Assembly (NCBI RefSeq): GCF_014805685.1
Contig: NC_060892.1
Location: forward strand, 1,966,490 to 2,030,489
DNA from: Silurus meridionalis
Lineage: Eukaryota > Chordata > Actinopteri > Siluriformes > Siluridae
DNA: 64,000 nt
Direction of reading: 5' to 3'
The notes under the pieces are model-generated. The model worked only from the letters and a program-made list of their open reading frames with translations. It made no database searches and was not told where the DNA came from. The number at the start of each line of letters is the position of its first letter. Position 1 is the first letter of the stretch. Below, in pieces: positions 1-9,759 of this stretch. A program made the translations under genes and the position numbers.

Positions 1-205
1 CATAACTTCATGGTGTGACTGATCAACTTAATTCCCCTGTAGTTACTGCAGGTCTGCACATCTCCTTTATGCTTAAATATCAGTACCAGCACACTCCTTC
101 TCCATTCCTCAGGCATCTTCTCACCTTCCAAAATCTTATTAAACAATCTTGTTAAAAACTCCACTGGATCTTTCCTAAACATCTCCATGCTTCAACATGC
201 TTACT
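1..205 (-). mobile_element. RTE-type LINE fragment
   Basis: It is nearly identical to 42414-42617 of the longer RTE copy in this window (same CATAACTTCATGGTGTGACT start and the run after it), with a small indel near 165. It corresponds to the early reverse-transcriptase region read on the minus strand. It is cut by the window edge. Confidence 0.85.
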
Positions 206-239
206 TTCAATGAGCTAGTAAATTTAGCAGTTAATCTCC

Positions 240-760
240 AGTGGTGGAAAGTAACGAAGTTCGTTACTGTAATTAAGCATCACTTTCGCATATCTGCGCT
301 TTACGGAGACTTTTAATTTACACTACAGTTTAAAGTCTTTTTACTCGACTACATTTTGTGAAATCGGTTGTTCCTTTTTATTTACGAGGATAAAAACGTA
401 ACCGGCGAAAGTCACCAATCAGGATCGAGCGCACGCTCTGTTTTAAACCTGTTCTGATTGGCGCTTGTGAATCTACTGATCACCAACATACAGTTCAGCA
501 TCAGTTCAACATCAAGCAGAACATCTGTTTTGATTGGCGCTTGGTGGTGGCTACTGAGCGACTCTAACATGCCACAACACATGTGGACACTTTTACAGGA
601 GTCATATTTTATAGAGTGGATCTTTATTGTAACTCAAATACACGGTGTTTGTTCTTCATCCCCCACTGGTTCATTGAACTACTTTTACTCTAAAATCCAC
701 ATGCAAATTCAGCATTATCTGGACTCTTGCTTGTTTTGGTTGTTATGACAGCACAGTTAA
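240..760. mobile_element. hAT-like nonautonomous element fragment (GGTGGAAAGTAAC family)
   Basis: It starts AGTGGTGGAAAGTAACGAAG followed by TTACTGTAATTAAG and a TTTTTACTCGACTAC segment, matching the family seen again at 21276-22890. The inner part has inverted CCAAT-like pieces (CCAATCAGGATCG, TTCTGATTGGCGC) as in other fish copies. The right boundary is not defined. A 96-codon ORF inside is not protein-like. Confidence 0.5.
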
Positions 761-1395
761 ATTGCATTTAATAAAGTTTTGTGACATGTTCTTGGTGCAG
801 CAGACGTGGTGTGGCAGCTGCAGTGGCAAGCATTATGCTTATTATGTATGAGGGGACGTCGAAACTGGCTCCAGGGACAAGTATTTTTCTCTTCTTTTTT
901 TTTTCCGTAGGTTATTTGCCATGTTTTTTTTTGTTGTTGTTTTTTTCTGAAAATAATTTGATGGCGTTGGCTCCTGTAGGCTGAACATTTTCTTGCTAAT
1001 CCCAGGTGAATGCCAACACACCACAGACTGGCAGGTGCCTGGATTGAAGTAAACCGTGTCAAACCGATTGCCAACCCAATTCTGACAAATTACAGCTCTG
1101 AGAGAAAGCGAAAATCCACCCAAATAACTAGCGTATCGCTATTAATGAATAATCTGATAATCGGTGACATTCAGTGGTTATTTTATAATGAAAATTTTTC
1201 AAAAGAAATGAATTATTTAATACCAACCAACACATTAGCACTTGATCTTCATGAAATGATGATGTTAATCTCCAGAACCATGAAGATGGATTTGGTTTGT
1301 AATTTATATAAACAATGATTTAGTATTACAATCACCATGAACAGTTTTGCACTCGAGTCTCCATCAGTAAACAGTTGATAACCCCAAAAATGATG
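760..1395. other. No recognisable feature
   Basis: This AT-rich DNA includes T-rich stretches near 890-950. Short ORFs on both strands have low-complexity or random composition, and no splice-bounded coding segment was seen. Confidence 0.5.
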
Positions 1396-1399
1396 GAAC

Positions 1400-1590
1400 T
1401 GTAATGAATGGACATTCATGGTCACCCTGATGAGGATGAGGTTCTGTTTTGAGTCTGGTTCCTCTCAAGAAGTTATTTCCTCAGCACCATCACCTCTGGC
1501 TCACTCATTAGGGATAAACATTTTGTAAAGCTCCTTCGTTCATTGTTAAATAAAATGCGGTACAAATAAAATAAAATGTATTCGAATTCT
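1400..1590 (+). repeat. SINE/LINE-tail repeat (GAGGATGAGGTTC...TACAAATAAAA family)
   Basis: It contains GATGAGGATGAGGTTC, TTGAGTCTGGTTCCTCTC, CTCATTAGGGATAAA and TACAAATAAAATAAAATG in order. The same blocks recur at eight other places in the window on both strands. It resembles the 3' tail region of fish LINE/SINE families. Confidence 0.7.
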
Positions 1591-2059
1591 GGGCAGTGAC
1601 CACTAAAATATTAATTCACTATGAAAACATAGAACTCCATATAAACTAAATCAATCATAAACTGTTAACTAGTAAATGTGTTGAACATTATTCTATAAAC
1701 ATTTTTTAAACTTTCTGGACAATTTCAAGTTGTAAAGTGAGTTGGAAAAGTTGAAATTTAGCACATGGTCTTCACACACGTTGGCTTTGTTATGACTGTA
1801 TTAAGCAGGCAGAGGGCGTCGCAGCTTTCCTGAGCTCAACAGCGCCAGTGTAGTGTTGTGGTTGAGAACTGCAGCACACCCAAATTAAGAGCTATTTGGG
1901 CAGGTATGACTCTGCCCCACTTGGGGTTTTTTTTGTGTTATATGTGAACATGGCGAGTGGCCCAAATAATTCCACGTGTAATAATGTTGAGTTTTGGTTT
2001 CAGAACTTCAGAACTTCAGTTTGCATGAAAAGTCATACAACTTAGCCCTAACAAATAAA

Positions 2060-2220
2060 TAGATAGATTTCTTTATTGTCATGGCACATGGTACAACGAA
2101 ATTAAGTGTGACATGCCAGATATTATGGACATTTTCCAGATCATGGTACAACAAAAAGTCTTGTAGTCATGTAGGCTTCTAGCACTCAATCATAGTTTGG
2201 ACATAGATTCAACAATACAT
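2060..2220 (+). repeat. Interspersed repeat with TTTATTGTCAT tail motif
   Basis: It contains TTTCTTTATTGTCATGGCAC and GTACAACGAAATTAAGTGTG, related to 5815-5960 and 50908-51180. It leads directly into the 53-bp minisatellite. Family identity is not established. Confidence 0.5.
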
Positions 2221-2228
2221 CCCAGAAT

Positions 2229-3150
2229 CTGTCACATTACAATATGATCTTCTGAAGATGATCTTCTAAAGGTGATCTGAAGGCACACATCACAGTATGA
2301 TCTTCTGAAGATAATCTTCTAAAGGTGATCTAAAGGCACACATCACAGTATGATCTTCTGGAGATGATCTTCTAAAGGTGATCTAAAGGCACACATCACA
2401 GTATGATCTTCTGGAGATGATCTTCCAAAGGTGATCTGAAGGCACACATCACAGTATGATCTTCTGGAGATGATCTTCTAAAGGTGATCTGAAGGCACAC
2501 ATCACAGTGCAATCTTGTGGAGTTGATCTTTTGAAGATGATCTGAAGGCACAATCACAGTATGATCTAAAGATCTGAATGCTGAGGATAAGAGCTCTATC
2601 TGACCATTGGTGCACCAATCAGATATTCTACAGATACTCTTCACCTCACACATCACTATATTCCGATGATCTTCTGAAGATGATCTGAATAGACACATCA
2701 CTATATGATCTTCTGAAGATGATCCAAATGCACACATGACAGTGTGTTCTTCTGTAGATGATCTTCTAAAGATGATCCGAATGCACAATATGATATGAAG
2801 ATGATCTTATGGAGATGAAATGAATGCACACATCACAGTATGATCTTGAGGTGATCTGAATGCACACATCACAGTGTGATCTTCTCGAGATGATTTTCTA
2901 AAGATGATCCGAACGCACAATATGATATGAAGATGATCTTCTGGAGATGAAATGAATGCACACATCACAGTATGATCTTCTGTAGATGATCTTTTATAGA
3001 TGATCCGAACGCACAATATATGAAGATGATCTGAATGCACACATCACAGTTTGACCTTCTAAAGATGATCTAAATCCACACATCGCAATATAATGTTTTG
3101 AAGATGATCTGAAGATTTGATGAGATGATCTGGATGATCTGGTATGATCA
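2229..3150. repeat. 53-bp minisatellite, regular then degenerate
   Basis: CACACATCACAGTATGATC recurs at 2284, 2337, 2390 and 2443, with a variant at 2496, exactly 53 bp apart. Each unit holds short inverted GATGATCTTC/GAAGATGATC pieces. Beyond 2550 the units vary in length and drift until about 3150. Minus-strand ORFs here are repeat translation, not genes. Confidence 0.9.
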
Positions 3151-3382
3151 CTGGCATGATCGGTGAGACAGAAAGGTTTTTTAATGGAATGATCTGCAAT
3201 ACAAGAGGAATATTTTGTGGTTTTAAGGTTAATTGTTGAAGAAGAAGACAATCTCCCAGCAGGCAGCGTTTCTCAGTTTGTCTTCACTGAGCAGAGGTAA
3301 GCCTGAAATTAACAGCGGAATTTATCGAGCATTTATGTGGCGTGACTGACAGCAGGGTTTAGGAGGGGGAATGGAGAGAGAG

Positions 3383-3386
<4 letters not shown>

Positions 3387-3431
<45 letters not shown>
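3387..3431. repeat. (GT)n microsatellite after a short (GA)n
   Basis: An uninterrupted GT dinucleotide run is preceded by GAGAGAGAGA. It lies just upstream of the promoter candidate. Confidence 0.95.
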
Positions 3432-3432
<1 letters not shown>

Positions 3433-3469
3433 GGAATAATTGAAACTTCAATGCCCACAATCCCCACAG

Positions 3470-3680
3470 ACTCCACACCTCCCCTCTCCACCGTCCACAG
3501 CCAGTCAATAGCCCCAAGCGCTGCTATTAGTCAGTTTCTCCAGCCTACGTCACAACCCAACGTGGGACGCGCTCGCGTTCATTGGCTGGAACATGCAAGT
3601 CTCTTTGTCCAATCAGAGCAGGGAAAGAGAGCGCTTTGCCGTCGCGAGCGTTTAAGGTGGACTTGGAGGATAGAGGAAAT
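3470..3680. promoter_or_regulatory. Candidate promoter: CpG cluster with CRE and paired CCAAT boxes
   Basis: Within about 120 bp there is a CRE-like TACGTCA (3546-3552), an inverted CCAAT box ATTGG (3581-3585) and a CCAAT box (3609-3613) about 28 bp apart, plus a run of CpGs (for example GTCGCGAGCG near 3641) in otherwise CpG-poor DNA. Paired CCAAT boxes at this spacing are typical of NF-Y promoters. No coding exon is visible next to it. It could be a distal TLE2 promoter, the promoter of a noncoding RNA or neighbouring gene, or repeat-derived. Confidence 0.4.
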
Positions 3681-3894
3681 GGAGAGAGATTTATTCTAAT
3701 CATTTCATTTAGGATTAAAATTATTCATTTCTCCATTTCTCCATCCGTCTAATGAAAAAAAAATACATGGATACGTTTGGAAAAGTTTTCCAGACTTTTG
3801 ATTGTGTAATTTATATATATGTTGCATATATATAATTATATGCAACAAATGCATTGAGGAAATGTGAACATTTTTTCTCCAACAGAAGAACTTG

Positions 3895-4532
3895 TGTAAT
3901 AATGAACAGGAGAGATGTAATCAGACTCCATCACCTTCATAGTCTATAAACATGGAGGTGGAAGTTTAATGGTTTGGGGTTGTTTTGGAGCAGAGAAGGT
4001 TGGAGACGTATTCCGGAAAGTAAAAGAAATCCTGAACCCACACGGCTCCCATTCCAAACTTCAACACCATGAAGTTCCGTCTGGACTGCGTCTCGTTGGA
4101 AGCGACTTCACCGTACGACGAGACGATGAGCCGAAGCGCACGTCTGAGTTCTGTAAGTGTTATTTAGAGAGCAGACGGTCGTCTGGACTGATATCTATCA
4201 TGGAACCACCTGCCCAGTCACCACACCTCAATCCTACTGAACTGATCTGAGATGAACTGCATCACAAGAATGAAAGAAAGAAATCTCCATCTAGTGAGGA
4301 ACAAATTTGGCGAGTTTTACAAGAGGCACGGTGAAGTATTTCAGATGAATTTGTGGAGAAATGAACTGTCCAGAAGCTTTAAAAATAACAATAATTCAAA
4401 TTAAATAGAACATCTGGACATTTATTGATTTATTTAGTCAAAGAAAATCTTCAGCCTGTTACATTACCGAGTTGCATAGAAACAAAAGGAACATGCATGT
4501 TTCATAAAAACCATAAAATACCAGGGTTTTCA

Positions 4533-4533
<1 letters not shown>
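3895..4533 (+). mobile_element. Tc1-like transposase relic (3' half) with right-end sequence
   Basis: From 3950 the frame reads HGGGSLMVWGCFGAEKVGD, then LQHHEVPSGLRLVGSDF, a degraded second-Asp block RRDDEPKRTS, and SPHLNPTEL near the third acidic residue, followed by a stop. This is the DDE domain of a Tc1-like transposase. The C-terminal stretch KNERKKSPSSEEQIW matches the copy at 25.3-26.4 kb. A right-end piece at 4478-4503 is the inverted complement of 26360-26385. The N-terminal DNA-binding half is missing. The copy is dead. Confidence 0.82.
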
Positions 4534-4594
<61 letters not shown>

Positions 4595-4615
4595 GTCTGT
4601 CTGTCTGTCTGTCTG

Positions 4616-4712
<97 letters not shown>

Positions 4713-4751
4713 GTGTCTGTCTGTCTGTCTGTGTCTGTCTGTCTGTGTCTG

Positions 4752-4820
<69 letters not shown>

Positions 4821-4849
4821 GTCTGTCTGTCTGTCTGTCTGTCTGTGTA

Positions 4850-4882
<33 letters not shown>

Positions 4883-4905
4883 GTCTGTCTGTCTGTCTGT
4901 CTGTC

Positions 4906-4997
<92 letters not shown>
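4534..4997. repeat. Compound (TATC)n/(TGTC)n microsatellite, 464 bp
   Basis: Alternating blocks of CTAT and CTGT tetranucleotides run without unique sequence and directly abut the right end of the Tc1-like relic. ORFs through it ([15 protein letters not shown] patterns) are repeat artefacts. Confidence 0.97.
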
Positions 4998-4999
4998 TT

Positions 5000-5815
5000 A
5001 GTCGTGTTAGATGTTCCCCTGTACATGGTGTTGTATTTTCTGCAGGACATTTCTGAAGAAATAAGGATTAAAGAGGGTCACAGAAGCACTTGAGAATGTA
5101 TTTACGACGAGGTCGTGTTAATGTACTGCAGCTTACAACAGAAGATAAAATCCATTTTGCAGCGTTTGTAGATGTCGGTGTATAGGTGAAATGCACACCT
5201 TCCATCTTTCCACCATTATATCTTGTTTATTTTGTCACTGCCATTTAAGGTACAAAAAGAACCGTGCAGTTTCACACGTGAGTTGATATTAGTGCAAAGA
5301 TAAACGTTATGCATCTGGGATCTGCATTTCAAACCTTTTCCTGTTTCCATTCATTAACACCAGGTGAGACGGTGTAGAGAACAGAGCTGTGAAGGACAGT
5401 CGGTGTGAAAAATACACATAATAATCCCACTACCCAGTTTTCAGTATGTTACGTAATCTGCTTTTAGAGTAAAAATCTGAACATAAATGCCATCAAGTGC
5501 CACAGCAACCCTGTATTAAAGCATTGAAGCATTTATTTGAAAAAGGCTGATTATAATTAAAGCAGCGTTTCACTGTCCTTCATTACTTCATGCTCTGAAA
5601 TGATGCTCATTTTACACAGAACATTTCTGATCAGGTATAACACACATATACACTGGTGGTTCTCTGGAGAGAAATATCATGCTCCTTTCTATTGGAAATT
5701 CTGTATTAGATTCTGCAGACAACAATTTACTACCATCACTGATGTATTTTATACAAGTACAGTACACAGAAAATACTGGGACGCCTGATGTGGTACTTCA
5801 TCAAACAGTTCACGT
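5000..5815. other. No recognisable feature
   Basis: This is unique-looking AT-rich sequence. A 62-codon ORF at 5600 has no recognisable motif or splice context. Confidence 0.5.
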
Positions 5816-6895
5816 CAAGAGTCAAGTCAAGTAAAAAAGCTTTTATTGTCATTTCAACCATATTTATCTGATCAGTACACTGTACAATAAAACATTTCTC
5901 CAGGACCCTGGTGCTACATAAAACTACATAGGGCTACATAACAGAACACAGAGCTACATAAAAGGACACAGAGCTACACAATAGAACACAGAGCTACACA
6001 TCAGAACACAGAGCTACATAAAAGGACACAGAGCTACATTAAAGGACACAGAGCTACATAAAAGGACACAGAGCTACATAACAGAACACAGAGCTGCATA
6101 AAAGGACACAGAGCTACATAAAAGGACACAGAGCTACATTAAAGGACACAGAGCTACATAAAAGGACACAGAGCTACATAACAGAACACAGAGCTGCATA
6201 AAAGGACACAGCTACATAAAAGGACACAGAGCTACATTAAAGGACACAGTGCTACATAAAAGGACACAGAGCTACATAACAGAACACAGAGCTGCATAAA
6301 AGGACACAGAGCTACATTAAAGGACACAGAGCTACATAAAAGGACACAGAGCTACATAACAGAACACAGAGCTACATAAAAGGACACAGAGCTACATTAA
6401 AGGACACAGAGCTACATAAAAGGACACAGAGCTACATAACAGAACACAGAGCTACATAAAAGGACACAGAACTACACAACAGAACACAGAGCTACATGAG
6501 AGGACACAGAGCTATACTACAGAACACAGAGCTGCATAAAAGGACACAGAACTACACAACAGAACACAGAGCTACATGAGAGGACACAGAGCTATACTAC
6601 AGAACACAGAGCTACATAAAAGGACACAGAGCTACATAACAGAACACAGAGCTACATAAAAGGACACAGAGCTACATAACAGAACACAGAGCTGCATAAA
6701 AGGACACAGAGCTACACAACAGGACACAGAGCTGCATAAAAGGACACAGAACTACACAACAGAACACAGAGCTACATGAGAGGACACAGAGCTACACAAC
6801 AGAACACAGAGCTACATAAAAGGACACAGAGCTGCATAAAAAGACAGAGCTACATAACAAAACACAGAGCTACATAAAAAGACACAGAGCAAAAC
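5815..6895. repeat. 20-bp minisatellite grown from the tail of an interspersed repeat
   Basis: 5815-5910 is an interspersed repeat (GTCAAGTCAAGTAAAAAAGC, TTTATTGTCATTTCAACCAT) that also occurs at 50908-51180. From about 5910 to 6895 the unit ACAGAGCTACATAAAAGGAC repeats roughly 48 times, with AACAGAAC/AAAGGAC variants alternating in a higher-order pattern. The starting unit is the element's own TGCTACATAAAACTACATAG. Confidence 0.93.
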
Positions 6896-7029
6896 AGCAT
6901 AAGAGTAATTATGATAAGTAAACAGTATAATCTGATTATAATATATTATGGCTGGTGTATGAATTGAAATGAATATTGAGTGTGTGTTTGAGTTCAGGTT
7001 GTAACAGTTCAGTAACACACAGTTGAGTG

Positions 7030-7380
7030 AGTGTTACCACAAAGTTGGAGGATATATAGAATGTATTTATCGAGGTCAATCGAACCAGGGGAGACCCCAA
7101 CCTGTTCCCCTGTACACAAAGCCAGCTCCATGAAGATATGTTTCACATGGGATGGAGATCTTGGAAAACCATCTGTTACAGACATCTGACCCTCAACTCT
7201 ATTGAACGGGAGGAGTGTGAAAGCTCAAGCGACCTCCACACATCACCTACATCAGTACCTGACTTTCCTAACACCCTTGTGGCTGAATGAGTCTCCACAA
7301 AATCTCCACAAAATCTAGTGGAACATCTTCCCAGAAGAGTGCAGGTTATATTAAGAGCAAATGGAGACTGATGGAATCTT
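7030..7380 (+). mobile_element. Tc1-like nonautonomous family, copy (7.0 kb)
   Basis: It contains CCTGTTCCCCTGTACACAAAGC (a mutated second-Asp block, normally [12 protein letters not shown]), CTCAACTCTATTGAACG and ATCTAGTGGAACATCTTCCC. These are C-terminal blocks of a Tc1 transposase shared by some two dozen relics in this window. It lacks a clean left terminal repeat. Confidence 0.8.
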
Positions 7381-7447
7381 CAAAAGGAAGCAGACAGCAT
7401 TTGTACGGTCAGGTGTCCTCAAAAATCTTGGCTGTATAGTGCGTAAA

Positions 7448-7470
7448 TATATATATATATATATATATAC
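7448..7470. repeat. (TA)n microsatellite
   Basis: A short uninterrupted TA run follows the Tc1 relic. Confidence 0.9.
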
Positions 7471-7589
7471 TCTTGTGGGACAATGGAGTAATGCACTATT
7501 ATTTGAACAGTGATGTGACCCCTGCCAGAAAGACACGTGGGAAGCATTAAAGTGTGGAGGTTCCTTCTACAATATCTGCATTCCCTCAG

Positions 7590-7745
7590 TTCAGGATGGC
7601 TGCTTGAACCCTGCTGTGGTGGTAATTAACATGCCCCATCAGCACGAGGCACTGGGAGGCTTGTGTGAATAATTACCTGCCTAATCCTTGCTATTAGATA
7701 ACACTGATTAGGGCAATACCTGACCTGGTTAAGTGTCACGCATGG
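7590..7745. promoter_or_regulatory. Candidate conserved noncoding element upstream of TLE2
   Basis: This is a repeat-free island between Tc1 relics, rich in homeodomain-type cores: GGTAATTAAC, AATAATTACC, CCTAATCC, TGATTAGG. Such clustering resembles developmental enhancers near TLE-class genes. The call rests on motif density only; conservation is untested. Confidence 0.3.
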
Positions 7746-8039
7746 CAGAATGAGTGACGGGAAAACACCTCAGGGTGAACCGGGTTGCCGTGGAGGAAGG
7801 GAGCATGCACAGAGGAGCATAAAAGGCCTGGAGATAAGCTCGAGGGAACCGGGTAGATGGAGCAATGTGGCTGGAGAAATACGTGTTAAAGCAGTATGAT
7901 GTGATAAGCAATTGCTGGATTTGAGAGCAATTGATGAATCGAGATAAACAAAATATGTAAAGGTGGTGTTTTTGTTCATCACCACAAAATCAAACATTTT
8001 ATAGGACGTCTTTGGATCCTGTATCAGGAAATATTCGAG

Positions 8040-8300
8040 TCATTTGAAATACGTGACCCGAACCCGTTCCAGCACCGTAATGCACGAAGCCAGCTCCATG
8101 AAGGTACGCTTTACATGGGATGAAGTGGAAGATCTCCAACTGTAGAGTTCTGACCTCAAAACCTTCATGAATGTGAACTCTGACTGAACCCTAGGAACCT
8201 TCCAACCTCACCTCCATCAGTGCCTCACTCTGCTAATATCCTTTTGGTTAAAATATCTCCATAAAATCTAGTGGAACATCTTCCCAAAAGAGTGGAGGTT
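8040..8300 (+). mobile_element. Tc1-like nonautonomous family, copy (8.0 kb)
   Basis: It begins near CGTGACCCGAACCCGTTCCAG, then GCACGAAGCCAGCTCCATGA, and ends ATCTAGTGGAACATCTTCCC. The blocks run in the same order as in the 7.0-kb copy, with internal drift. Confidence 0.75.
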
Positions 8301-8935
8301 ATTATTATATTAAATATCCATATAGTGTACACCTTGTATAGAGTATTCTACTGAAGATGTCCTTCAGGACTGCATCAGTGATGAATGTTGAATGTCATTC
8401 TTGTTTTCTGAAAAAAAGATAAATAGAAAAATAAAGAAATGATAAAAGAAATGGCTAATGAACCTCTGTCCACTTATCCAGACTGTATGAATGTAGAATT
8501 TGGAAATACGTCCATCCTCCTGCTATTTCTTGAACATTGACTTCTCCTGGTTCTGTTTTTCATGGCGTGCGAATTCTGTATGTTTTGAGGAGCAAATTAT
8601 TATTGATTATTTATCAGTAGAATCCTTTATTATATATATTGCATTCATTACTTGAAAAAGGGGTCATATATTGATCCATAAGGCTGTTTTCTGAGTCTCT
8701 GATTCTCTTTCTCTTTCTCTCTTTCTTCTCAGAGATCTCCACTGTACCACCTTAACTGCAGCTTGAGCAGGCTGTTCATGTTTGTGTTGAAGCCAACAGG
8801 CACAATATATTACAGTCTAGGGCTTGCTGCTGAAAAGCCTGCTGGATCTTCCAGTGACCTGCTGTTCTTTCCTGCTTTCCTGTGTTTTTTTTCCCCCTCT
8901 TCCTCTCCCTCTTCTAGATTTAGATTAAAAACAAA
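8300..8935. other. No recognisable feature upstream of the TLE2 leader
   Basis: This is AT-rich, non-repetitive DNA. Its right part is increasingly pyrimidine-rich and leads into the acceptor-like signal. No TATA box or CpG cluster stands out. Confidence 0.45.
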
Positions 8936-8939
8936 GCTC

Positions 8940-9003
8940 TCTCTCTCTTTCTCTTTCCCATCCTAATTTTTTTTACTCTCCTTTTTTTCTTTTACACTCT
9001 CAG
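8940..9003 (+). promoter_or_regulatory. Candidate 3' splice acceptor ahead of the TLE2 5' UTR
   Basis: About 60 nt are almost wholly pyrimidine, include a branch-point-like TCCTAAT at 8961-8967, and end ACACTCTCAG at 9003. This matches a strong vertebrate acceptor and would imply an upstream noncoding exon. It could also be chance pyrimidine-rich DNA upstream of a transcription start. Confidence 0.4.
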
Positions 9004-9518
9004 CCTGGCTGGAGGAGAAGAAGAAACCCCTTCAGTTTGTGTCTCAGTGTTGCAAGAGGAAGTCGTCTGATTCCATTCGTATGGAGGTGTGTGCTTGGAC
9101 CTTGTTGGTGTGCTTTGAGGAAGGACACAGAAGGGACACTCGGATGTGACTGCGGCTTCATCAGAGCAGCTTTCATCAGACTCATCAGAGAGCACAGAGA
9201 GAGGAGGAGGACAGCTAAGAGTGTTACTTTGACTCCTTTGAGGAGGAAGGAGGAGGCAGGAGGAGGAAGGTGGAGAAAGAAGGAGAAAAGGTGAAGGAAA
9301 AAAGTAAGCACTGGGGAGTTCTTGTAAAAAGATTTTTTTTCCCTCATCACGACCTTCTTGGATGCACTTGAGTTTGTCCAGACTTGGAGACTAAAGCCAG
9401 GTTCCCAACTCTGGATCCTGGGTTACGTCTCTGATAAACCTTCTCCTTCAGAGGAGTGTAAAGAGCTGAAGGAGCACCACAATCCATCAGAGTCCTAACG
9501 AGCGTCTCTGCACTGACC
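9004..9518 (+). other. Probable TLE2 5' untranslated region
   Basis: This segment directly precedes the TLE2 start codon and carries no recognised repeat. It is purine-rich (9196-9300). It follows a strong acceptor-like signal, so it may be the 5' part of the exon holding the ATG. Internal GTGAAG and GTAAGC (about 9289 and 9305) resemble donors, so the leader could be spliced further. The transcription start cannot be fixed from sequence alone. Confidence 0.45.
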
Positions 9519-9542
9519 ATGTACCCACAGGGTAGACACCCG
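9519..9542 (+). CDS. tle2: TLE2 coding exon 1 (residues 1-8)
   Basis: The exon encodes MYPQGRHP, the invariant start of vertebrate TLE proteins. It ends with the donor CCG|GTAAGT in phase 0. The ATG has A at -3 (ACCATGT), a favourable initiation context. No other ATG nearby opens a TLE-like frame. Confidence 0.93.
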
Positions 9543-9711
9543 GTAAGTGCATGACACTCCTTTACTTTTTCTCTCTCTCTTTTTTCAAATCTATCCATCT
9601 TTTTCCATTTCTCCTTTTGGATGCACAAATGTACGTGAACTCCTTCCTGTTGTAAGAGCAGGAAAGACAGATGAAACAGTTGCTGAGAGAAAGATGTCTC
9701 TCTTTAGAGGC

Positions 9712-9759
<48 letters not shown>

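Noticed and set aside
3241..3300. Possible exon with acceptor CTCCCAGCAG and donor CAGAG|GTAAGC
   Set aside because: Both signals look good, but the enclosed sequence has no conserved coding content and lies upstream of the only promoter candidate, so no transcript can be argued.
4425..5093. 222-codon ORF reading YLSIYLS and VCLSVCLS
   Set aside because: Translation of the CTAT/CTGT microsatellite.
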